The notes beneath the pieces were generated by a model. It did no database searches. It worked only from the letters and a program-made list of their open reading frames with translations, and was not told the origin of the DNA. A program made the position numbers and the translations under genes. Positions 26,197 through 35,596 of a DNA stretch of 64,000 nt are shown piece after piece (the stretch's first letter is position 1; the number at the start of each line of letters is the position of its first letter). The DNA lies in the NCBI RefSeq assembly GCF_014873145.1, contig NZ_JADBEK010000001.1, positions 9,362,001-9,426,000 on the forward strand. Reading direction: 5' to 3'. The DNA is from Nonomuraea angiospora (GTDB taxonomy: Bacteria; Actinomycetota; Actinomycetes; Streptosporangiales; Streptosporangiaceae).

Positions 26197-26856
26197 CTAG
26201 AACTGCCCCCGGGCCTCCTCGACCCACCCCAGCACGGTTGCCGCCCTCTCCGCCTCGGCGATCTCCGCGGCCTCATCCAGCACCGCCACCGCGTCCTCCC
26301 GCCGCCCCTCCGCGGCAGCGATATGTGCCAACCCCACCAGATTGGCCGCCACCCCGGTCATGAACCCGATCTCCCTGCGCAGCCGTACCGACTCCTCCAG
26401 CCGCTCGCGCGCCGCCGGCAGCCGTCCGGCCATGTGCTCGGCGATGCCCTGGTGGCGCAGGACGTACGAGAGCGTCAGCTTGTCGCCGGTCCGTGTCGCC
26501 AGCTCGTGGGCCCGCTCCAAGGCCGCCGCCGCGGGCGCCTCGTCCCCGCGGACGACCTGATGGAAGACCCCCACCCAGAGCAGCGCCTCACCCTCACCGC
26601 GGACATCCCCGACCGCCCGATAAAGCTCCGCCGCCCTCTCGAACAGCCCCAGCTCTTCGTCGCCCTGCCCGTCGCTCTGCCCATCGAGAAATCGGGCGTG
26701 CAAGACCCGCCCCCGCGCCAACGCCAGATCAGCCTCCACGCCGTCCAGCTCGCGATCGGCGGCCTCCAGCACGGCCACATCCCCGCCGAAAACGGCCCGG
26801 TCATAAAGCTCCCCGGCCCGCTCAAGCCGCCCGTCCACGCCCACCACTCCCATCAT
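26197..26856 (-). CDS. TPR-repeat protein
   Basis: 219 aa, all-helical, with tetratricopeptide-like units such as ERAAELYRAVGDVRGEGEAL, AAALERAHELATRTGDKLTL and AAREEL-like RLPAARERLEESVRLRRE. No enzymatic motif or membrane segment is seen, so a protein-protein interaction role is likely. It starts 33 bp after the response-regulator stop and precedes the AIM24 gene by 74 bp, so the three may be co-transcribed. The start codon has no strong ribosome site. Confidence 0.75.
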   Translation of the reverse strand: MMGVVGVDGRLERAGELYDRAVFGGDVAVLEAADRELDGVEADLALARGRVLHARFLDGQSDGQGDEELGLFERAAELYRAVGDVRGEGEALLWVGVFHQVVRGDEAPAAAALERAHELATRTGDKLTLSYVLRHQGIAEHMAGRLPAARERLEESVRLRREIGFMTGVAANLVGLAHIAAAEGRREDAVAVLDEAAEIAEAERAATVLGWVEEARGQF

Positions 26857-26889
26857 CGGATCCGGGGGAGCGAGGGCCTCGGGCCGCCC

Positions 26890-27312
26890 CTAACCCTTGC
26901 CGGCCGCCGTCGCCAGATCCCGTACGACCTGGATCAACTCGGCCGGATCGAACGGCTTGGTCAGATAGGCGTCGACCCCGATCCCCAACCCCCGCCGCCT
27001 ATCATCGTCCTGCGCCCGCGCCGTGATCAACACCACCTTGATGTGCCTGGTGGCCTCCTCGGTCCGCAACCGCTGCGCCGTCGTCCACCCATCCAGGCAC
27101 GGCATCATCACGTCCAGCGTGATGACGTCCGGCATGACGTCGAGCACGCGATCAAGGCAGTCCTGCCCATCGGTGGCGGTCGAGACCTCGAACCCCTCCA
27201 GGTTCAGGTTGACCGCGATGAGCTGCCGGATGACCTCGTCGTCGTCCACGACCAGTACTTTCCCAAGAACCTCGCCCACGGGCGCCAAGGTAACCTGTAG
27301 TGGGGTCGTCAC
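26890..27312 (-). CDS. Stand-alone response regulator receiver protein
   Basis: About 140 aa from the GTG at 27312, or 129 aa if the internal GTG at 27279 is used; neither has a strong ribosome site. The CheY fold is complete: acidic pair VLVVDDDEVIRQLI, phospho-acceptor Asp in PDVITLDVMMPCLDGW, Thr in VVLITARAQD and Lys in YLTKPFDPAEL. There is no output domain, so it acts through protein contacts. No histidine kinase is adjacent. Confidence 0.88.
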   Translation of the reverse strand: MTTPLQVTLAPVGEVLGKVLVVDDDEVIRQLIAVNLNLEGFEVSTATDGQDCLDRVLDVMPDVITLDVMMPCLDGWTTAQRLRTEEATRHIKVVLITARAQDDDRRRGLGIGVDAYLTKPFDPAELIQVVRDLATAAGKG

Positions 27313-27395
27313 GGGTGGTTTTCGCTGGATGTGTTCAAGGACCTTTATCGTGTGCCGAGTGGTGCCGGGATGCTGATAGCCTTATCACTCGTCGA

Positions 27396-27467
27396 GCCCC
27401 CTTAGCTCAGGGGATAGAGCACCGGCCTCCGGAGCCGGGTGCGCAGGTTCGAATCCTGCAGGGGGCA
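27396..27467 (+). tRNA. tRNA-Arg (anticodon CCG)
   Basis: 72-nt cloverleaf without encoded CCA. The acceptor GCCCCCT pairs with AGGGGGC plus discriminator A. The D-arm GCTC/GAGC and the anticodon stem CCGGC/GCCGG enclose the loop CTCCGGA, so positions 34-36 read CCG. The T-arm is GCAGG-TTCGAAT-CCTGC. Its 3' half is the target of island integration, since two downstream copies of it exist. It reads the CGG codon. Confidence 0.95.
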
Positions 27468-27472
27468 CTCGA
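27427..27472 (+). repeat. att-like direct repeat, copy A (inside tRNA-Arg)
   Basis: A 46-bp core (CTCCGG through CACTCGA) covers the tRNA anticodon loop to the 3' end and is identical at 43929-43974 and 53116-53161. Weaker identity continues ~200 bp further through the terminator hairpins. This is the left attachment site of tandem integrated elements. Confidence 0.85.
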
Positions 27473-27516
27473 TCTTGATCAGCGGTTCTGGCCGCTGACC
27501 AGGGCAAACATCGTAC

Positions 27517-27556
27517 GAACGGGCGGGCCTCCAGTCTCATGGAGTCCCGCCCGTTC
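27517..27556 (+). terminator. tRNA-Arg terminator hairpins
   Basis: A perfect 11-bp stem (27517-27527 with 27546-27556) contains a second inner stem (CTCCA/TGGAG). A smaller hairpin (27479-27485/27492-27498) precedes it. Both are reproduced after repeat copies B and C, with base-pair-preserving changes. Confidence 0.7.
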
Positions 27557-27668
27557 TCGTTGACGCTCGCTGGCTGTGGGCCAGTTGTGGGCCAGGATAG
27601 AGCTTCTGACCAAGCCTCGAACGGTGAGGTGGCGCCATGCCACCTGTGCTTTCCTCACATGCCGCACT

Positions 27669-30600
27669 ACCTCAATGAAGGGCGGCGTGGGAGAGCGCCG
27701 CGACGCAGGGCCAGTGAGCAGCCGTACATCGACATCGGGCCTCAATGAAGAGCGGCGCTGGAAAGCGTCGGGAGGAGTCTCTACCGAGCCCTCGGTAGGG
27801 GTTTCCTCGACCTCGATGAAGGGCGCGCCCAAGAGGGCTGCGACACGATGACGCTGACGCAGCTGGTGCAGAGCACCGAGCCTCGATGAAGGGCGGCGCC
27901 CATGAGCGCCGCGACATCAGGATCTTCTTGGCCTGGACCACGTCGAACATGCCTCGATGAAAGGCGGCGCCCATGAGCGCCCCGACTCGGGTGGCGCTTC
28001 CCGCTTCTTCCCGACCTTCCGGCCTCGATGAAGGGCGGCGCCCAAGAGTGCCGCGACATAAGCCTCGCACGAACCCGATCAACCGCGAGGACTTGCCTCG
28101 ATGAAGGGCGCCGCGACCTCCGCGGCCGTGTTAGTGAAGGTCGTCTCCTCCTTGCCTCGATGAAGGGCGACGCCCGTGAGCGCCGCGACCTGCGCATCAG
28201 ATTCAGGAATGGTCAGGTGTACGGGCCTTGATGAAGGGCGGCGCCCATGAGCGCCGCGACATCACTGGAATGGGCACCACGTTCAACCTGCCCAAGCCTC
28301 GATGAAGGGCGGCACCCGAGAGCGCCGCGACGGTCAACGACCTAGGCGCTACGCCGCGCGACATGGCGCCTCAATGAAGGTGGCGCCCAGGAGCGCCGCG
28401 ACCCGGTGACGTTGGGCTGTCATCTTTGCATATCCAGCCTCAATGAAGAGCGGCGCCCAAAAGCACCGCGACTGATCCAGCGTGGCGACGAGTGACGTGT
28501 CCAAATGCCTTGATGAAGGGGCTGGCGCCCAGGAGCACCACGACAGATCAAGAGGGAGGCAGGATGGTCAAGGTCGGACGGGGAGTTGCCTCGATGAAGG
28601 GCGGCGCCCGAGAGCGCCGCGGCCAGCAAGACGATTACTCTCTCTGTCGACTATGTGACGCCTCAATGAAGGCGGCGGTCAGGAGCGCCGCGACCGTCGC
28701 CGGGCCCGGCATCGACGGGTGACCCCAGATGCCTCGATGAAGGGCGGCACCGAAGAGTGCCGCGACACGCCCGGAACACACCGTTGTTGGCAAGGTCATC
28801 CCGCCTCGATAAAAGGCGGCACCCAAGCACCCCGCGACTCGGCCACCACCTGTACCGGGGCTGTACTGAGGGTGCCTCGATGAAGGGCGGCGCTCAGGAG
28901 CGCCGCAACGAGGACCCGGACCACGTCGGTGGCGCCCCACCGGTCGCCTCGATGAAGGGCGGCGCCCAAGAGCGCCGCGACATCGACATTGACCCTAGAG
29001 ACGACGGCCTAGCGAAGCCTCGATGAAGGGTGGCGCCCAAAAGCGCCGCGACGGGAGCTGTCAACGCCCTCGTGGCGCTGCTGGTCGCGCCTCGATGAAG
29101 GGCGGCGCCTAAGAGCGCCGCGACCCCTGCGACAGCACCCGCACCGGGAAGATGTCGCACAGGCCTCGATGAAGGGCGGCGCCCGAGAGCGCCGCGACCC
29201 CCGCACGGCGCGCTGGCCAACAACAGCGCCGTGCCTCGATGAAGGGCGGCGCCCAAGAACGCCGCGACCCCGGGGAATCTCCCTGCTCGGAGACCTGCAT
29301 AGAGGCCTCGATGAAGGGTGGCGCCCAAGAGCGCCGCGACGCGAGTACGGGCCCGGACCGGGTTGGTGGTCTGCCTGCCTCGATGAAGGGCAACGCCCAG
29401 GAGCGCCTTGACCGGGCGACGCCAGCTTCCCGTACGATCTTCGCCACGCCTCGATGAAGGGCGGCGCCCATGAGCGCCGCGACTGCAGATTGCCGTCAAC
29501 CAGCTGGAGATCCAGTCCTCGCCTCGATGAAGGGTGGCGCTCAGGAGCGCCGCGAAGTCTGCGACTCGATCGGCTGCCCAAGCGTGGACAGGCCTCGATG
29601 AAGGGCGGCACCCAAGAGCGCCGCGACATCCTCGGTTGGAAGACGCGGGAGATGGTCGACCAGCCTCGATGAAGGGCGGCGCCCGAGAGCGCCGCGACGA
29701 GGGCCGGGTTGGGACGGTCCCACGGCTGGGCATGCGTCGATGAAGGCGGGACCTGGGAGCGTCGCGACATGACTCGCGCTCGTTGCCGTACTTCAGGCCG
29801 ATCTCGCCGCCTCGATGAAGGGCGGCGCTACACGAGCACCGCGACGTTGACGGCGTCAAAATGGTCGAAGACGACCAAATCCTGCCTTGATGAAGGGCGG
29901 CGCCCAAGAGCGCCGCGACCTCGGCCCGCTGGCTGGGTTCATCTTCGCCGTTTTCGTGCCTCCATGAAGGGTGGCGCCCAGGTGCACGGCGGCGGCTTGA
30001 GGGGAGGGTTGTAGCCGAGCGCCGGATAGCCTCGATGAAGGGTGGCCCAAGCCGCGACGAGAACTCCGCGGCCACGAGGTGACCGACGTCGCCATGCCTC
30101 GATGAAGGGCGGCGCTCAAGAGCGCCGCGACTCCCAGTTTGGCAAGTGCCGCTCCGAGCGAGCGGAAAGTGCCTCGATGAAGGGCGGCCCCCCAAGAGCG
30201 CGCGACTGAGGCCGACTACCTCATCCGCGGCCACGCCGACGGGCCTCGATGAAGGGCGGCGCCAAGGAGCGCCGCGACATCCAGGATTTGGCGGCGACGT
30301 ACTCCTCCCAGGTGCCTCGATGAAGGGTGGCGCCCAGGAGCGCCGCGACAGCTGCTTGACCTTCGGGTCGCCGCCCTTTTTGTCGCCTCGATGAAGGGCG
30401 GCGCCCATGAGCGCCGCGACAACACCACCCGCTACACAGCACAGACCGCTGGCTGGCCTCGATGAAGGGCGGCTCTGAGTTAAGCGCCGCCATTTTCTGG
30501 GCATCACGCAGACGCCCGGCATTCGGACGCCTCGATGAAGGGCGGTGCCCAGGAGCGCCGCGACCTCCGCGGCCGTGTTGGTGAAGGTCGCCTCCTCCAT

Positions 30601-31782
30601 GCCTCGATGAAGGGGCGGTGCCCAAGGGCGCCGCGACCCGGCGAGGATCACCGACAGAGGGTTGACGGTGCCGCCTCGATGAAGGGCGGCGTCCAAGAGC
30701 GCCCCGACCGGGGCGGCCGTGCTCGCGCTGGCCGAGCAGATCGGGCCTCGATGAAGGGCGGCGCTGGGGAGCACCGCGACACCGGACTGGTGTCCAAGAT
30801 GGGAGAGCGGATCGTGCCTGGATGAAGGGCGGCGCCTAGGAACGCCGCGACCCAACCTCGGGGCCGGCACCAACGGAGACGAGATGCCTCGATGAAGGGC
30901 GGCGCCCAAGAGCGCCGCGACCTGTAGTAGCCGTAGACCGCCGCCGTGGGGTATCCGGCGCCTCGATGAAGGGCGGCGCTCGAAAGCGCCGCTACTAGTC
31001 ACCTATCCGCTCGCGACCATGGCGCACGTCCTGCCTCGATGAAGGGCGGCGCCCACGAGCGCCGCGACGTCTGCCACGTGTATCGCAACGGCGTCATCTG
31101 GGGCACGCCTCGATGAAGGGCGGCGCCCAAGAGCGCCGCGACCTGGCAGGCCAGTCCAGGGGCTACGTCCGCAATCGGCCGCCTCGATCAAGATCCTGGG
31201 CCGTGATCCGGCAGCCATCCTGCCTCGATGAAGGCCGGCGCCCAGGAGCGCCGCGACTGTACGACATTCTGCGCGAGCGGATTGAAACCGGCGTGCCTCG
31301 ATGAAGGGGCGGCGTCCAGGAACGCCGCGACTACCTACAGCGCGGCGACTCCGGCAACCTGAGCGTGCCTCGATGAAGGGCGGCGCCCAAGAGCGCCGCG
31401 ACACGCCCCAGACGACGCCCGGCGGAAACGCGAAGAAGCCTCGATGAAGGGCGGCGCTGGAATGCGCCGCGACGACCAACAGGCAGGGCGACACCTTCGA
31501 CCTGCCGAAGCCTCAATGGAGCGCGACGCTGGCGAGTGCCGCGGCCCGGGCCGCAGCCGCGACGTGGGGTGTCTCCTCTATGGAGATCTCAAGGATCAGG
31601 AGCCTCGATGAAGGCGGCGCTCAGGAGCGCCGCGACCGTCGCCGGGCCCGGCATCGACGGGTGACCCCAGATGCCTCGATGAAGGGGCAGCGCCCAGGAG
31701 CGGCGCAACGCCAGATCAACGGCCTGTACTCGAAGCTGCAGGACGCGCCTCGATGAAGGGCGGCGCCCAAGAGCGCCGCGAT
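27669..31782 (-). CRISPR. CRISPR array, ~58 degenerate 36-bp repeats, type I-G (I-U)
   Basis: Period ~71-72 bp: 36-bp repeats (plus-strand start GCCTCGATGAAGGGCGGCGC, end GAGCGCCGCGAC) with 35-37-bp spacers. The stem GCGGCGC/GCGCCGC has a variable six-base loop. Read on the minus strand the repeat ends CTTCATCGAGGC, resembling known I-U repeats that end CTTCATTGAGG (for example Bifidobacterium animalis). crRNAs are therefore probably transcribed leftward, like the cas genes. Many repeats carry substitutions or deletions (23 bp at 28095, shortened at 30029, half copy at 31180). One spacer is exactly duplicated. The right end is 11 bp from the last cas gene. Confidence 0.97.
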
Positions 31783-31793
31783 AGCGGGGCCGG

Positions 31794-32795
31794 TCATTGT
31801 GGGCTTCCGATCGGGTGCAGTTGCCCGGTGCCGGCGCGGCGTTCAGGTGCTTTGTCGCTGCCGGTGATGGTTACGGGGAAGATGATGATTGCGGTGACGC
31901 CACGGGCGGTGAGCCACTGCCTGACGCCGTCCTCCGGCAGTCGGCCGTGGACGAATGCGGCGGTGGTGGCGGTCAGTTGCCGAGAGGGAAGAATGGTGCG
32001 CAGCCGCGCGGGGTGCCATCGGGTCCGCCATATCGGCACCGCGAAGTGCTCGGGTCTGTCTGGGTGGGTGGATGCGCTGGTCATGGCCGCCCCTCGGGTG
32101 GTTTGCAGAGCGAGCGAGATCTGGGAGATGCCCCACAGTGCGCACCACACGACGGCGTTGTCGGCGGGGCCAGGGGCGTCCAGCCCGGTTGCGGAGCGGC
32201 TGTCGGGAGCGTTACCCGCGGCTTCGTCTTGTATCCGATCGCCGAGGAGGCCGTCGAGGATCTGGTCTGGTGTGCGGGCGGCGACGGCTTGTGCGATCTT
32301 GTTGAGGCGGGTGCCGACGAATTCGGCTCCGGTGTTGCGGGGCTGCAGTTCCAGCCGGCTGGCGGCGTCGTCCTGAAGCCTTTTCCCTTTTCGGTCGAAA
32401 CGCCAATAGCAGGGCTCGCCGAGAGCGCCGAGCATGCGCAGGTCGAGATCGGCGCCGGCGGCGGTCAGCGAGTCGAGGACCTGATGGCGGCGAGCCTGGA
32501 GGTGCTGCCAGCCGGCGTCGTCGGGGATGCCGCTGAGGCGGGGGCTCATGAGCCCGCGGGCGGTGCCGGACAGGGTGATGGTCTCCTTCACCCACCCGCG
32601 ATTGCGGGCGTGGGCTTGGACGATAGGGCCGACGATCTGCGGTGAGATGTCGAGATGGGGGCGTGGGCTCATCCCGGGTGTCCAGCTGAGGCGCAGGCCG
32701 GTATGGCCAGCGTCGGCGCAGATCGCAGCCAGGCCGTACAGGGCCAGGTGGGTGATGAGGCGGCGCGGGTCGCCGCTCAGCGTGACGCCGTTCAT
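31794..32795 (-). CDS. csb3: Type I-G CRISPR-associated Csb3-like protein (small Cas8 candidate)
   Basis: 333 aa protein starting MNGVTLSGDPRRLITHLALYG and overlapping cas3 by four bases. It lies in the position where I-G (I-U) loci carry Csb3 or another large-subunit surrogate. Visible segments are GLRLSWTPGMSPRPHLDIS, the Gly/Leu-rich LTAAGADLDLRMLGALGEPC and YWRFDRKGKRLQDDAASRLE. No catalytic motif is seen. The Csb3 name is inferred from operon position and the opening motif; a Cas3-extension family protein is the alternative. Its stop lies 11 bp before the CRISPR array. Confidence 0.7.
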   Translation of the reverse strand: MNGVTLSGDPRRLITHLALYGLAAICADAGHTGLRLSWTPGMSPRPHLDISPQIVGPIVQAHARNRGWVKETITLSGTARGLMSPRLSGIPDDAGWQHLQARRHQVLDSLTAAGADLDLRMLGALGEPCYWRFDRKGKRLQDDAASRLELQPRNTGAEFVGTRLNKIAQAVAARTPDQILDGLLGDRIQDEAAGNAPDSRSATGLDAPGPADNAVVWCALWGISQISLALQTTRGAAMTSASTHPDRPEHFAVPIWRTRWHPARLRTILPSRQLTATTAAFVHGRLPEDGVRQWLTARGVTAIIIFPVTITGSDKAPERRAGTGQLHPIGSPQ

Positions 32796-35596
32796 GATCC
32801 CTCACTGGAGACTTGTCCGTCCGCCGCCCGGAGCAGCGCTTCCAGGTAGGCGCATCCCCACACCCCGAAGGCCGTGTGGGTGCGCTCGATCAGGTGGTCC
32901 CATTCGCCCTCGTCGAACAGCAGCCGGGCGAGATCGGTGAAGCGGGGGTCGCCGGTGAGTTCGGTGCTGGTGTGGGGGAATCCGGGGCGTCCTTGGCCGT
33001 GGCTGGTGCCGACCAGGCGGGCGACCAAATCCCGATGATCGCAGGGGAGGTCGGCCAGCGCGTCCCAGCAGGCGAGGACGGACAGTTGCTCGTGACGCCA
33101 GTTGCTCGGCAGGCCGGACATGGCTCGGGCCCGGTCGATCTCCCGGCGGGTGGTCATGCCGCTTTTGGCGAGGAGCTCGGTGCTGGTCTGGTCAGGGTCC
33201 AGGCTGAGCTGAAAGCGGGCCTGGGCTTTGCCGTCGTCGTGGTGGAGACCGGCGAGGGACAGCAGGTCGGCGAGGGGCCCCAGGCCGAGGCGGTCGCCGA
33301 TGGACTTCGCACGGGCGGCGACGGCGTGGGCGTGGGCGTGGAGCGTGACGCGTTCTGTGGGTGTCCACTGCTGGCGGGCCGCCTCGTCGCGGATCAGCCG
33401 GCGGTTGTCGGTGATGAGCAGTCTGCTGGGTGGCTCGTCGGGGTCGGCGAGTGTCGTGACCTCGAAGTCCTTGATTCTGCCGCGGAGCGCTTTGATCGCT
33501 TCGTGGATGCTGCGTGCGGCCGATTCCTCCAGCAGGGGAGCGAGCTTGGCCAGCGCGTCGGCCACGTTGTGGCGTCCGGGCCGGCTGTTGAGGTACCCGG
33601 CGTTATCGGCGGTGGCCGCGGAGAGGACGTGCGTGATCGCGGAGCTGATCTCGTCGTCGTTGGTCGTCGCGGGATCGAGGCAGGAACCGCGGCCGAGTCG
33701 GAAGACGAACTGCCCGACCTTGGCTTTCTCGGGGCTTTCCAGGACATCGCTGGCCAGGTCGGTGCCGGTCCGATCGACCAGAGACATGTCGTCGATCACG
33801 GTGAAGATCGCGGCGCTGGTGCCGACCACGACGATGTCACCCGGGCGCAGGTCCCGATCAGCGGTCTGTGGTTGCGGGTCGGGGCGGCTGGGGTCGTTGT
33901 CCTGGCCCGTGTGGATGGACACCTGGTCGTCGCGCACCCTGAGCATGAGCGTTTCGACCTCGGCCAGCCTGTCGCGGGCAATGTTGATCCTGACCGGAAT
34001 GGCCTCGTAGTCCAGCGGGGGAAGCGCTCGGATAAGGTCGATGGCGGTCGCCGGGTCGGCGGGCAGGTCCTGGCGGACGACGATCCCCACGTCGAGGTCG
34101 TCGGCCAGGTCGTCGGAGAGCCATAGATCCAGGTCGGCGGTGGCGAACAGCTGGTCGTTGGTCCGCGACCACATCCAGGCATCGCTGAGCTCTGGCCGCT
34201 GGAGCAGGGTACGGCGTCGGCGCTGAGGGGGTGGGGGGTGCTCGCGCAGCGTCCAGGGGGCCAACCCGTCCGGATCGGTGGTCCGCTCGCGCAGCCAGGC
34301 CAGCGCATCGTTCAGGTCGTCGACCTCGTATGGGGCGACGTTGGTCTTGTCGGTGAGTTGTTTGTCCGGCCCGGCCACGACGATGCGGGTGTCGGTGCGG
34401 TTGCCGCGCCGGTTGACCCGCCCGGCCCGTTGGGTGATGGCCGAACCGGGGGCCAGCTCGACTAGGGCGGCCGCCCAGTCGAGGTCGGCGCCGACCTCCA
34501 GACTTTGCGTGGAGATCACGTAGTCGACCTCAGGGTCACCATCGGGAGTCAGCAGCTTCGTGTTGTGTAGCCGGTCCAGGTCGTAGGGGCGGAGCCGGCC
34601 GCACACCAGGCGAGTTCGGCCGGCCTGGCCGAGCTGGGCGGCCAGATCGGTGGCGGTGGCCACGTTGTTGACGAAGCAGCCGATCGTCGGCCCGTACTGC
34701 CCACGCAGCGCGATGGCCCGTTCAGCCATCGTCGCCAGCGCCCTGGTCCGTGCGGCGCCCTTGGCCGGGATCGGCCACACGGGCAGTTCCAGCAGTTCGA
34801 CCGGCTTGGGGCGGCACAGCCGCTGCTGGAGCACAGGGCTGTCGGCTAGGTCGCCTTCCTCTACATCGACGTGGCTGACCGATCCGGATCGGTCCGGTGT
34901 CGCGGTCGCTTCCACCACCTGAAGGACCGGTACCGGCAGCGGGCGGTCGCTGATCGCGGCCAGTTGCGCGACCCGCCTGGCCGTGTAGATCAACTGCCGG
35001 GACAGGTGGGCCTCATCCACGACCACGACCGAATCGAACGTGAGCAGCCCGGCCTCCCGCGGCCGGGAGGCCGGGCTGGACCCGTAGCCGCTGAGCAGGA
35101 GCCTGCTGCCCCACATGTCGGGGGTCGCGCAGATGATCTGGCAGGCTGTCGCATCGTCGCGCCAGGCCCTTGGGGCAGGCACTCCGCCGCGCAGCCTGGT
35201 GACCAACAACGGGGACGTCCCGTTCTCGGTGACCAGGAGCGATCGGAGCAGGTCGGCGACCTCGGCCAAGATGCCGCCCGTAGCCGCGTGCAACCGGTCA
35301 CGTACCTGGCAGGCGTGCTGGTGCTGGTCGTCGACCAGCACCCGCCGGTCGACGACCATCGACAGCCGGCGCGGCAGCCGTGGGGCGGCACCGGCGGCCA
35401 TCAACGCGACTGCGAAGATGTGGATGTCGATCACACTGGTCTTCCCGGCACTCGTGGGCGCCGCGATGACCTCGGGCCAGCGGCCGTCAGTGACGAGCCG
35501 CTCTAGCAGCCGGCGCTGCCAACCGTACGGCCTGATCTCGCCCGTGCCGTGCACGGCGGAGAAGTACTCGTCGAATCGCTCGATCGACAGCCTCAC
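32792..35596 (-). CDS. cas3: Type I-G Cas3 helicase-nuclease (C-terminal HD domain)
   Basis: 934 aa. The N-terminal SF2 helicase has Walker A IAAPTSAGKTSVIDIH (about residue 45), the DEAH box VVVVDEAHLSRQLIY (about 195) and motif VI AITQRAGRVNRRGNR. The HD nuclease lies at the C-terminus (about 745-930) with HAHAHAVAARAK and LAGLHHDDGKAQARF. Helicase-then-HD order is the I-G/I-U hallmark; other type I Cas3 proteins have HD first. All visible catalytic residues are intact, so interference could still work. It overlaps csb2 and the csb3-like gene by four bases each. Confidence 0.93.
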   Translation of the reverse strand: MRLSIERFDEYFSAVHGTGEIRPYGWQRRLLERLVTDGRWPEVIAAPTSAGKTSVIDIHIFAVALMAAGAAPRLPRRLSMVVDRRVLVDDQHQHACQVRDRLHAATGGILAEVADLLRSLLVTENGTSPLLVTRLRGGVPAPRAWRDDATACQIICATPDMWGSRLLLSGYGSSPASRPREAGLLTFDSVVVVDEAHLSRQLIYTARRVAQLAAISDRPLPVPVLQVVEATATPDRSGSVSHVDVEEGDLADSPVLQQRLCRPKPVELLELPVWPIPAKGAARTRALATMAERAIALRGQYGPTIGCFVNNVATATDLAAQLGQAGRTRLVCGRLRPYDLDRLHNTKLLTPDGDPEVDYVISTQSLEVGADLDWAAALVELAPGSAITQRAGRVNRRGNRTDTRIVVAGPDKQLTDKTNVAPYEVDDLNDALAWLRERTTDPDGLAPWTLREHPPPPQRRRRTLLQRPELSDAWMWSRTNDQLFATADLDLWLSDDLADDLDVGIVVRQDLPADPATAIDLIRALPPLDYEAIPVRINIARDRLAEVETLMLRVRDDQVSIHTGQDNDPSRPDPQPQTADRDLRPGDIVVVGTSAAIFTVIDDMSLVDRTGTDLASDVLESPEKAKVGQFVFRLGRGSCLDPATTNDDEISSAITHVLSAATADNAGYLNSRPGRHNVADALAKLAPLLEESAARSIHEAIKALRGRIKDFEVTTLADPDEPPSRLLITDNRRLIRDEAARQQWTPTERVTLHAHAHAVAARAKSIGDRLGLGPLADLLSLAGLHHDDGKAQARFQLSLDPDQTSTELLAKSGMTTRREIDRARAMSGLPSNWRHEQLSVLACWDALADLPCDHRDLVARLVGTSHGQGRPGFPHTSTELTGDPRFTDLARLLFDEGEWDHLIERTHTAFGVWGCAYLEALLRAADGQVSSEGS

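Noticed and set aside
27476..27668. Small excisionase-like gene in the left arm of island I
   Set aside because: Frames here derive from the duplicated tRNA-terminator sequence and lack HTH motifs.
28894..31002. Long open frame (702 codons) and many shorter frames on both strands in the CRISPR array
   Set aside because: The predicted peptides repeat GALERRPSSRH-like units every ~24 residues because the DNA is repeat-spacer sequence; no ribosome sites or domains.
32813..34126. 437-codon plus-strand frame opposite cas3
   Set aside because: Antisense shadow; cas3 on the minus strand carries all helicase and HD motifs.
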